Shown here: positions 1-5,522 of the stretch, piece by piece | Position numbering within the stretch: the stretch's first letter is position 1 | Layout of the letters: every line of letters starts with the position of its first letter | Assembly: GCA_964390445.1 (NCBI GenBank) | Contig: CAYMJJ010000124.1 | Span: forward strand, 1 to 6,840 | Length of the DNA: 6,840 nucleotides | Direction of reading: 5' to 3' | From: Anderseniella sp964390445 | Lineage (GTDB): Bacteria > Pseudomonadota > Alphaproteobacteria > Rhizobiales > Aestuariivirgaceae | Translations under genes and position numbers: made by a program | Notes under the pieces: model-generated | Told to the model about the DNA's origin: nothing | Seen by the model: only the letters and a program-made list of their open reading frames with translations | Databases searched by the model: none

Positions 1-37
1 CATTTACGAGGGTCGCAAGCAGGCGATGGAAATCTAG
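1..37 (+). CDS. 3' end of an upstream FMN/Fe-S/FAD oxidoreductase paralogue (partial)
   Basis: Reading from base 2, the frame gives IYEGRKQAMEI followed by TAG at 35-37. The complete oxidoreductase further right ends IYEGRKAALEIV. Eight of the eleven visible residues are identical, and IYEGRK sits at the same distance from the C-terminus. In this family the segment closes the FAD-binding domain (the 'D-C-x-A-P-R-K ... A-x-x-x-G' end). I infer that a paralogue of that gene lies immediately upstream on the + strand. Only eleven codons are visible, so family membership rests on a short but distinctive match. This copy is one residue shorter at the end, and its stop codon lies inside the palindromic element that follows. 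Confidence 0.7.
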   Translation, partial: IYEGRKQAMEI

Positions 38-139
38 AGCATCATTCGATCAGCTTGTCTCACCTGATCGGATGAAGATGCTCGTTCTCAAAGTGCTAGA
101 GCAATTTTGGCCGTTCAACTCGAACGGCTGTTGCTCTAG
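34..139. repeat. Composite palindromic intergenic element with CTAGAGCA ends
   Basis: The element is bounded by CTAGAGCA (34-41) and its inverted copy TGCTCTAG (132-139), with a third copy at 96-103. It holds two hairpins. The first has an outer stem 37-43/77-83 (GAGCATC/GATGCTC) and, after a 3-nt bulge at 74-76, a 10-pair inner stem 44-53/64-73 with one G-T pair. The second has an outer stem 96-104/131-139 (CTAGAGCAA/TTGCTCTAG) and an inner stem 110-116/122-128 (GCCGTTC/GAACGGC) around the loop AACTC. The plan resembles palindromes scattered between genes in Hyphomicrobiales, as far as I recall them. Neither hairpin has a downstream T-run in either direction, so it is not a standard intrinsic terminator, although it sits between convergent genes and could end transcripts or protect 3' ends. 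Confidence 0.75.
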
Positions 140-645
140 GCCGCCAGTTTGAGCAGCCCTTCCACGTCAAGCCGTTCGGTGACCATTTCGAGCGTGCCGT
201 CGCTGCCCACCGGCCACTCGTTCTCCGGCTTGTCCCAGTAGAGCTCTACGCCATTGCCGTCGGGGTCGGTCATGTACAGAGCCTCTGATACGCCGTGGTC
301 CGACGCCCCGTCGAGCCGGTAACCTGCCTCAAGGATGCGCTTGAGCGCATCGGCCAGGTCGGCGCGTTCCGGGTAGACGATGGCAAGGTGAAACAGCCCC
401 GTCGTACCCGGCGCCGGCGGCTTGCCACCCTTGCTCTGCCAGGTGTTCAGCCCGATGTGGTGGTGATAGTCACCGGCGGCCACGAACGCGGCCTGGTCTC
501 CGTACTTCTGCTTCAGGCCAAACCCGAGCACGCCAACGTAGAAACCGATGGCCCGGTCGAGGTCTGCCACCTTGAGATGGACGTGGCCGATGCGCGCACC
601 CGGCGACACCGGGCGCGCAGGCGTGGGGTCAATGTTCTTCAGCAT
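136..645 (-). CDS. VOC-family protein, extradiol dioxygenase/glyoxalase-like (CatE-like)
   Basis: This is a 169-residue cytosolic protein of the vicinal oxygen chelate superfamily. The first beta-alpha-beta-beta-beta half begins at about residue 19 with IGHVHLKVADLDRAIGFY and runs into VLGF. The second half starts at FHLAI (about 85) and ends with DPDGNGVELYWD (127-138). Likely metal ligands are H21 (or H23), H86 and E134, the usual His/His/Glu set. The triple His at 61-63 and DHGVSEALY (116-124) also fit the catechol 2,3-dioxygenase-like branch. Two-domain extradiol enzymes, including Bacillus CatE, are nearly twice as long, so this one probably works as a dimer of single units. The substrate is not readable. 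An aromatic ring-cleavage or glyoxalase/thiol-transfer role are both possible. The start is supported by AAGGAG at 653-658, 7 nt before the ATG. It lies 29 bp after doxX, probably in the same operon. Its stop codon falls inside the palindromic element. Confidence 0.88.
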   Translation of the reverse strand: MLKNIDPTPARPVSPGARIGHVHLKVADLDRAIGFYVGVLGFGLKQKYGDQAAFVAAGDYHHHIGLNTWQSKGGKPPAPGTTGLFHLAIVYPERADLADALKRILEAGYRLDGASDHGVSEALYMTDPDGNGVELYWDKPENEWPVGSDGTLEMVTERLDVEGLLKLAA

Positions 646-674
646 CCTGGTTCTCCTTGCTGGCCCGCATCAAG

Positions 675-1091
675 TCAGGCGGCCTGCGTCTTGCGCATCA
701 TCAGATCATCCACTGCATGGGCGCCGCTGCCAAGCAGCGACTGTGCAGCCAGCGCAAACGCCCAGAACAGCGGGTATTCCCAGCCGCCACCCTGGTTGGA
801 AAACAGCCAGCCATTGCCCGCATGTGCCCACGCCGCACCCAACAGAACCGGGATCAGCGCCAGCGCCACCAGGCGCGTCTGGAAGCCGGCAATCAGCGCA
901 AGGCCACCGCCAATTTCGGCCAGCACGGTCAGGTAGGCAAGGAAGCCCGGCAGCCCCAGGCTTTCAAAGTATCCGGCAGTACCGGGCAGCGTGAATACGA
1001 AAATCTTGAGTAGGCCGTGGGCCAAAGCGGCAACGCCTAGTGTAATGCGCAGCAGTGCGGTCCCGTTGGCAGTCATCTGTGTCTGGGTCAT
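675..1091 (-). CDS. DoxX-family inner-membrane protein (CatD-like)
   Basis: This is a 138-residue integral membrane protein with four predicted hydrophobic helices at about 11-33, 48-70, 73-91 and 105-122. Family hallmarks are the LRITLGVAALAHGLLKI first helix, VLAEIGGGLALIAG with a buried Glu (E59) in helix 2, and FSNQGGGWEYP (97-107) before the last helix. DoxX proteins are small quinone-linked or redox-associated membrane proteins. Most members have no proven activity, and the name comes from the archaeal thiosulfate:quinone oxidoreductase subunit. The pairing with a VOC gene matches the Bacillus subtilis catDE operon (DoxX-like CatD plus extradiol dioxygenase CatE), which handles catechol and quinone stress. 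The start ATG at 1091 has AAGGA at 1101-1105 (9-nt spacing). A second in-frame Met at residue 6 is a weaker option. It is first in a two-gene operon, divergent from lysR. Confidence 0.87.
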   Translation of the reverse strand: MTQTQMTANGTALLRITLGVAALAHGLLKIFVFTLPGTAGYFESLGLPGFLAYLTVLAEIGGGLALIAGFQTRLVALALIPVLLGAAWAHAGNGWLFSNQGGGWEYPLFWAFALAAQSLLGSGAHAVDDLMMRKTQAA

Positions 1092-1153
1092 CGGTGTAGT
1101 TCCTTGTGTGGCGGGGCAGGCGGCAGACTGTTGTTGCTGACTGCCTTCGTTGG

Positions 1154-1232
1154 TGATGAGACAAGGTAGGGGAAGTTCTGTTTGAGATAATCAGAAAACT
1201 GTGGGACACATTATCTCATCAGGAGTGATAAT
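1154..1232. promoter_or_regulatory. Probable LysR operator cluster in the lysR/doxX divergent region
   Basis: A repeated word occurs three times: TGATGAGACAAG (1154-1165, +), GTTTGAGATAAT (1180-1191, +) and TGATGAGATAAT (1210-1221, - strand). The last two share a perfect 9-bp inverted repeat, TGAGATAAT (1183-1191) and ATTATCTCA (1210-1218), spaced by 18 bp. A second inverted repeat, ATTATC-N11-GATAAT (1210-1215/1227-1232), ends directly against the ATG at 1233 and encloses the lysR Shine-Dalgarno. LysR regulators usually bind interrupted dyads with the T-N11-A theme between themselves and a divergent target and repress their own gene, so this is the natural operator. I could not pick convincing -35/-10 boxes for either direction. 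Confidence 0.65.
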
Positions 1233-2138
1233 ATGGACCGATTGCGGGCGCTTGAGGTTTTCGTGCGGGTTTGCGAACTGGGCAGTTTCGCTGCCGCCGC
1301 GGACAAGCTGGGCATGTCGCGCAACATGGCATCGCGCCACGTGGCAGTCTTGGAGGCGCATCTTGGTGCGCGCCTGCTCAACCGCACCACGCGCTCGGTC
1401 AGCGTGTCCAGCGTGGGTACCGCCTACCTTGAAACAGCGCGCGACGTCCTGTCCCGGCTGGACGAGGCAGACCGGGCTGCCGGCCTGCAACGCCTGAAGC
1501 CGCACGGCAGGCTGGCCGTGTCGGCGCCGATGTCGTTTGGTGTGCGCCATGTCGCGCCGTACTTGCCCGCATTCACGCGCGCCAACCCCGAGGTCATGGT
1601 CAACCTGTCCCTCAATGACCGGTTGGTCGACCTTGTCGAAGAGGGCTTCGACGTTGCTATCCGGATATCGCGGATGGCGGACTCGAGCCTGGTCAGCCGG
1701 CGCATCGCCGATGTCGACATAATCTGCGTGGCAAGTCCGGCCTACCTTGAACAGTACGGCACCCCGGTTGCGCCGGACGATCTCGTGCGGCACCAGTGCC
1801 TGTCCTATACGCTGGGCAGCGACGCCAGTGTCTGGCCGCTGCGGCGCGCCGGCGGACCTGTGCAACCGGTTCGCATTACCGCGCATGCATCCGCCAACAA
1901 TGGCGACGCGCTGGAGGCGATGGCAGTGGCCGGGGCGGGCATTGCCCTGCAGCCTTCCTTCATCAGCCACGAGAAACTGTCTGCAGGAAAACTGGTGCGC
2001 GTGTTGCCGGGCTGGATCGGCGAGCCGCTCGGTGCATACGCAATCTATCCGGCGCGCACCCACATGGCGCTCAAGGTCAGGAGTTTCATTGACTGGCTTG
2101 CGGAACTGTACCGTCCTGATCCGCCATGGCGTGGGTAA
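1233..2138 (+). CDS. LysR-type transcriptional regulator (CrgA/DmlR-like)
   Basis: This is a 301-residue DNA-binding regulator of usual LTTR length. The N-terminal winged helix-turn-helix covers about residues 1-60 (MDRLRALEVFVRVCELGSF, then AAAADKLGMSRNMASRHVAVLE, then LGARLLNRTTRSVSVS). A linker helix follows to about 88. The periplasmic-binding-protein-like effector domain runs from about 90 to 295 (GRLAVSAPMSFG, FDVAIRI, NNGDALEAMAVAGAGIALQPSF). The RTTRSVSVS and FDVAIR wording is typical of the CrgA/DmlR subgroup, whose effectors are diverse. The ATG is set by AGGAG at 1221-1225, 7 nt upstream. It is divergent from doxX-VOC, the most likely target. The oxidoreductase 88 bp downstream on the same strand may be a second target or be partly cotranscribed. 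The effector is unknown. Confidence 0.93.
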   Translation: MDRLRALEVFVRVCELGSFAAAADKLGMSRNMASRHVAVLEAHLGARLLNRTTRSVSVSSVGTAYLETARDVLSRLDEADRAAGLQRLKPHGRLAVSAPMSFGVRHVAPYLPAFTRANPEVMVNLSLNDRLVDLVEEGFDVAIRISRMADSSLVSRRIADVDIICVASPAYLEQYGTPVAPDDLVRHQCLSYTLGSDASVWPLRRAGGPVQPVRITAHASANNGDALEAMAVAGAGIALQPSFISHEKLSAGKLVRVLPGWIGEPLGAYAIYPARTHMALKVRSFIDWLAELYRPDPPWRG

Positions 2139-2226
2139 CTCGAATTTTTGGTTGGCAAATCAGCGACAAAACCATGACATTCTGACGATAGGGGTACGGC
2201 ACATCTCATTCATTCAGGCGGGCAAG
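2139..2226 (+). promoter_or_regulatory. Spacer with a weak promoter-like match and the RBS of the oxidoreductase
   Basis: TTGGCA (2152-2157) and TGACAT (2175-2180) are 17 bp apart and could be a poor sigma70 promoter, with a -10 match of only 3 of 6. ATTT (2144-2147) and AAAT (2157-2160) form a short interrupted dyad of the T-N11-A type over the -35 box, so LysR control is possible but thin. AGGCGG at 2216-2221, 5 nt before TTG 2227, is the best Shine-Dalgarno in the spacer and decides the start of the next gene. Confidence 0.3.
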
Positions 2227-4233
2227 TTGCAAACCTTCCCACACCTTTTCACGCCTTTAAGCCTCAACCACAAGCGCCTCAAGAACCGTATTGTGTTTGG
2301 CGCCCATACCAACAACATGGCCGAAAACGGCCTGCCGTCGCGGCGCACCAAGGCCTACTATGTCGAGCGCGCCAAGGGCGGTGCGGCGATGATCGTGGTC
2401 GAGCCGGTGCCGGCGCACAAGTCGGGCGTGCTGACCCGCGGCAATTTTCGCGCCGAGGATGACGCCATCATCGCGCCGCTGCGCAAGATCAACGAAGCCT
2501 GCTCGGCCCATGACACGGTGATGATCCAGCAGATCTACCATGTCGGCCAGCATGGTGATGCCGCCAACTCCTACCACGCCAACTGGTCGGCCTCCGGCAT
2601 GGCCTCGCTGCATGACAGCGACGGCGGCCACAAGGTCTCCGAGGCCGAGATCGAGGAACTGATCGAGGCGTTCGTCGCCGCCGCTGACCGCGCCCGCCAG
2701 GCCGGTTTCGACGGGGTGGAAATCTTTGCTGCCTACCATTCGCTGGTCGACCAGTTCTGGACGCCCTGGTCGAACCGCCGCGATGACCGCTGGGGTGGCA
2801 GCCTCGACAATCGCGTGCGGTTTTCCTCCGAGATACTGTCGCGCATCCGCCGCGCCTGCGGGCCGAACTTCATCATCGGCCTCGCCGTCTCGGTGGACCA
2901 GAAGGCATCAGCAGCGCTTTCGCTGGAAGCACTCACCGAGATTGCGGCCTGGCACGATGAGCGCGGCCTGATGGATTACCTGACCTGCGGCACCGGCAGC
3001 TACTTCCGCTCCGAACCGATCATCCCGACGCACATGCATGTGGGCCTCGAAGGTGCGCAACTGTCCGATCACATCAAGACGCACCTGCGCCACGCCCGGG
3101 TGCAGGCCGAAGCCGGCATCCACTCGCCCGCCAAGGCCGAGGAGATCATTTCAACCGGGCAGGCCGACACCTGCTCGATGGTGCGCGCCCAGATCGCCGA
3201 TCCGTGGCTTGCCAGCAAGGCGCAAGCCGGCGAGGCAGATACCATTCGCCCCTGCATCCACTGCAACCAGCAATGCATCGCGCGCCGCTATCGCGACTAC
3301 TGGATTTCCTGCCTGGTCAACCCGTCGGTGGGCCGCGAATGGGAATGGCGCGGCGACAGGATTGCCCGCTCCGAACGCCGCCGCTCGGTACTGGTGGTGG
3401 GCGCAGGCCCCGGCGGTCTGGAGGCTGCTCGCGTCGCTGCCGAACTGGGCCATAAGGTAACCCTGATGGAGCGCGCACCCGAGATTGGCGGGCAATGGCG
3501 GCTGGCGGCGCGTCAGCCCACGCGCGGCAGGGTCAACGATCATATCCAGTGGTACGGCAGGGAACTGACAAGACTTGGCGTTGACGTGCGGCTGAACGAG
3601 GAAGCGACACCGCTGACCGTCAGGCACCTGCACCCCGACCACGTCATCGCTGCCACCGGCATCAAGCCCGTACGAACCGGCTTCCAGCGCGCCCTGCCGC
3701 TGAACGACGTGCTGCCCGGTCACGACCAGCCAAACGTGATGAACTATCACGACGTGCTGGAAGGTGGCCACATGGTCGGTCAGCGGGTATTGCTGCTCGA
3801 TGACCTGCACTCCTGGCGCGGTATCGGGACGGCCCTTTACCTGACCGGGCAGGGGCACCAGGTCACCATCGTCACGGCGAAGCCGGCTGTTGCCACCGAA
3901 CTGGGCGGCACCGGAGCGGACGGGCTGGCGCGTGCGCGCTTTGCCCGCGAAGGCGGCAAGGTGCTGACCGACAGCGCGCTGGCATCCTGGGGCGCGCCGG
4001 GAAACGATGGCTCCACGGCGACCGTTCAGTGGCTGCTGACCGGCGAATGCTCCGAGCAGCAGTTCGACACGCTGGTGCTGGCCACCGTGGCCGAGCCCGA
4101 CACCACATTTGCCGACGGTATCCAGGCGCTGGGTGATTGTCCGACGTTCAATGTCATCGGCGACTGCAATGCGCCCCGCAAGGCTCATATGGCGATTTAC
4201 GAAGGCCGCAAGGCCGCGCTCGAGATTGTCTGA
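2227..4233 (+). CDS. FMN/4Fe-4S/FAD oxidoreductase, dienoyl-CoA reductase/TMADH/DgcA-like
   Basis: This is a 668-residue, three-part flavoenzyme. An old-yellow-enzyme TIM barrel (about 1-330) opens LFTPLSLNHKRLKNRIVFGAH and contains QQIYHVGQHG (101-110) and QFWTPWSNRRDDRWGG (176-191). A 4Fe-4S site follows with C343-x2-C346-x3-C350-x11-C362, the spacing of FadH. A FAD-binding domain has VVGAGPGGLEAA (390-401), and a second Rossmann-like motif, LLLDDLHSWRGIGTA, lies at 522-536. The family oxidatively demethylates N-methylated amines (trimethylamine dehydrogenase, dimethylglycine DgcA, N-methylproline enzymes) or reduces dienoyl-CoAs. The unusual D-D-x-x-x-W-x-G-x-G motif points to the TMADH/DgcA side. 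The substrate is not readable. The usual E-(I/V)-H-x-A-H barrel signature reads EIFAAYH (165-171). The frame is open far upstream inside lysR, but TTG 2227 with AGGCGG before it gives the family N-terminus, and no ATG is available. A paralogue ends at base 37. Confidence 0.88.
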   Translation: MQTFPHLFTPLSLNHKRLKNRIVFGAHTNNMAENGLPSRRTKAYYVERAKGGAAMIVVEPVPAHKSGVLTRGNFRAEDDAIIAPLRKINEACSAHDTVMIQQIYHVGQHGDAANSYHANWSASGMASLHDSDGGHKVSEAEIEELIEAFVAAADRARQAGFDGVEIFAAYHSLVDQFWTPWSNRRDDRWGGSLDNRVRFSSEILSRIRRACGPNFIIGLAVSVDQKASAALSLEALTEIAAWHDERGLMDYLTCGTGSYFRSEPIIPTHMHVGLEGAQLSDHIKTHLRHARVQAEAGIHSPAKAEEIISTGQADTCSMVRAQIADPWLASKAQAGEADTIRPCIHCNQQCIARRYRDYWISCLVNPSVGREWEWRGDRIARSERRRSVLVVGAGPGGLEAARVAAELGHKVTLMERAPEIGGQWRLAARQPTRGRVNDHIQWYGRELTRLGVDVRLNEEATPLTVRHLHPDHVIAATGIKPVRTGFQRALPLNDVLPGHDQPNVMNYHDVLEGGHMVGQRVLLLDDLHSWRGIGTALYLTGQGHQVTIVTAKPAVATELGGTGADGLARARFAREGGKVLTDSALASWGAPGNDGSTATVQWLLTGECSEQQFDTLVLATVAEPDTTFADGIQALGDCPTFNVIGDCNAPRKAHMAIYEGRKAALEIV

Positions 4234-5288
4234 GGCCCATCGGCTCGCGCATCCACGAGGCGGTCGGTGAGGGCCGCCGCCGCCCACATGGCGGTCAGTG
4301 CGACCCATGCCGTCAGCGCGAAGATCGATGCGCCGGTCACGCCTGCACCCACCGCGCAGCCACCTGCCAGCATGCCGCCAAACCCCATGCATGCCGCCCC
4401 CAGCATGTAGCGGCGCATGGCGGCACCGCCTTCAAACCCTTCAAGCTTCAATTCGCGCGTTGCATAGGCTGCCACGAAAGAGCCGAGGAAAACGCCGGGC
4501 ACCAACCCCACATTGAAGTCGATCATTGATCCCGGCGCGGTCAGGAACATCATCAGCGTATCCGCCGACGGGCCAGTGAACGTCAGGCTGGTGATCGCCA
4601 CCGGATTGAAGGACTGCACCGACATTGCATGGGTGAACCACCATGCTGCAGCGACGCAGGCACCGGCAACCAGGCCGGGTACCCATTGCCGCGCGGGTAC
4701 ACTGTTGTACGCAACGAACCATGCCGCTGCTGCAAACCACACGAGGCCGAACAATACGCCCGCCACATGGCCCCCGCCAAAAGTTGAGAGCAGGTTCAGT
4801 CCATCGCCTGGCGGGATCGTCCAAAGTCCGGCAAGCCAGTTGCGTGCAGGCGACAGGAATCCGTGCAGGCTGGCCTGTGCCGCCACCGCAAAGATCAGTC
4901 CGGACAGCAGCGCGCGCAGGTTGCCTGTCGCTGCAAGAACCAGAAGCCGCGATGCACACCCGCGCGCCAGCACCATGCCGATGCCGAACAGCCCGCCCCC
5001 GATCAGCGCTCCGGACAGCGAACCGAGGGTGGCAATCTGGCGAGCCTCGTCTAGGTTGGCGATGTCGAGCACGTACAGTGCCTGCGTGGTGATCAGTGCG
5101 CCGGAAAAGACCAGCAGCCAGACCGACAGCCGGGCATCAAAATGCCGCCGTGAAAAACTGATGATGGCGGCGCGCAGGCAGAACCGGCTTTGTTGGGCGG
5201 CGGCGCCGAATGCCAGGCCGATGACGAGACCACCCAGCGCTGCCGTCTGCGGTTCCCCGATCGTCTCCATGAGTTCGATGAGTGACAT
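4197..5288 (-). CDS. YeeE/YedE-family (TsuA-like) sulfur-compound transporter
   Basis: This is a 363-residue polytopic inner-membrane protein with about nine to ten hydrophobic stretches and the internal two-fold design of the YeeE/YedE family. Signature pieces are QQSRFCLRAAIISF (C37), GIGMVLARGCASR (C111) with TGNLRALLSGLIFA after it, and GGMLAGGCAVGAGVTGAS (C311). In the structurally characterised thiosulfate transporter TsuA, conserved cysteines line the path and relay thiosulfate. I expect C37, C111 and C311 to serve this role here without claiming residue-by-residue equivalence. Length fits the single-chain form. The start has AGGGG at 5297-5301, 8 nt before the ATG. Met7 is a possible alternative. 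The last twelve codons and the stop overlap the 3' end of the oxidoreductase on the opposite strand. Thiosulfate or a related sulfur species is the likely cargo. Confidence 0.9.
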   Translation of the reverse strand: MSLIELMETIGEPQTAALGGLVIGLAFGAAAQQSRFCLRAAIISFSRRHFDARLSVWLLVFSGALITTQALYVLDIANLDEARQIATLGSLSGALIGGGLFGIGMVLARGCASRLLVLAATGNLRALLSGLIFAVAAQASLHGFLSPARNWLAGLWTIPPGDGLNLLSTFGGGHVAGVLFGLVWFAAAAWFVAYNSVPARQWVPGLVAGACVAAAWWFTHAMSVQSFNPVAITSLTFTGPSADTLMMFLTAPGSMIDFNVGLVPGVFLGSFVAAYATRELKLEGFEGGAAMRRYMLGAACMGFGGMLAGGCAVGAGVTGASIFALTAWVALTAMWAAAALTDRLVDARADGPQTISSAALRPS

Positions 5289-5351
5289 CGCCCTTGCCCC
5301 TGCCTGCTTGTATGGCCGCTGTCACAATGGCCCTGGTCAAGTGAGCGGGCG

Positions 5352-5365
5352 TTGATCTGAATCAA
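5352..5365. promoter_or_regulatory. FNR/FixK-type binding site
   Basis: TTGAT-CTGA-ATCAA is a perfect match to the FNR/Anr/FixK consensus TTGAT-N4-ATCAA. Its centre (5358.5) is 70 bp upstream of the transporter ATG and 164 bp upstream of the cupin ATG. CATTGT on the - strand (5324-5329) lies 32 bp from the centre, the spacing expected for a -10 box when such an activator binds at -41.5. This favours activation of the transporter, although that -10 is a 3-of-6 match. The rest of the 234-bp gap (5289-5522) shows no gene. Confidence 0.65.
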
Positions 5366-5375
5366 ATATTCAGAT
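5355..5375. repeat. 8-bp inverted repeat overlapping the FNR-type site
   Basis: ATCTGAAT (5355-5362) and ATTCAGAT (5368-5375) are perfect inverted arms around CAAAT. The dyad shares its left arm with the FNR-type box, so two proteins could compete here. No known regulator consensus is recognised. Confidence 0.55.
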
Positions 5376-5522
5376 TCTTGTATGTGTCCTGTGGTGAAAC
5401 CGACTCACGCCAGCGGCGCATTAATCCTGCCGGGGGTTTTTGTTGTGTGCGTGATGCAACTCGGGTTACCAGTTTCCGTTGGTTTACAGTGCCGGCGCGA
5501 CAGCCAGCCAGAAGGAGCGCCC

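Noticed and set aside
54..62. CTTGTCTCA in the loop of the first hairpin, identical to part of the lysR operator word
   Set aside because: It is a nine-base match without the dyad context, far from any promoter in the window. Chance is the simpler explanation.
37..83. Rho-independent terminator for the upstream gene
   Set aside because: The hairpin is strong, but no T-run follows it on either strand. It is better explained as part of the palindromic element.
1191..2063. 290-codon open frame antisense to lysR
   Set aside because: It has no recognisable domain and no start signal, and it lies fully opposite a well-supported LysR gene.
1747..2226. Upstream extension of the oxidoreductase frame into lysR
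   Set aside because: The extra residues overlap lysR in another frame and show no family similarity. TTG 2227 with AGGCGG before it gives the expected N-terminus.
3151..4392. 413-codon open frame antisense to the oxidoreductase
   Set aside because: Long antisense frames are common opposite GC-rich genes. The + strand product has full family motifs, whereas the antisense product shows none.
4513..5355. 280-codon + strand frame opposite the sulfur transporter
   Set aside because: The composition is shadow-like (Pro, Arg, Ser rich). The opposite strand encodes a clear membrane protein with family cysteine motifs.
5382..5522. Longer cupin start at ATG 5382
   Set aside because: It lies next to the FNR-type site and lacks a ribosome-binding site. 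ATG 5523 has AAGGAG at good spacing and gives the usual family length.
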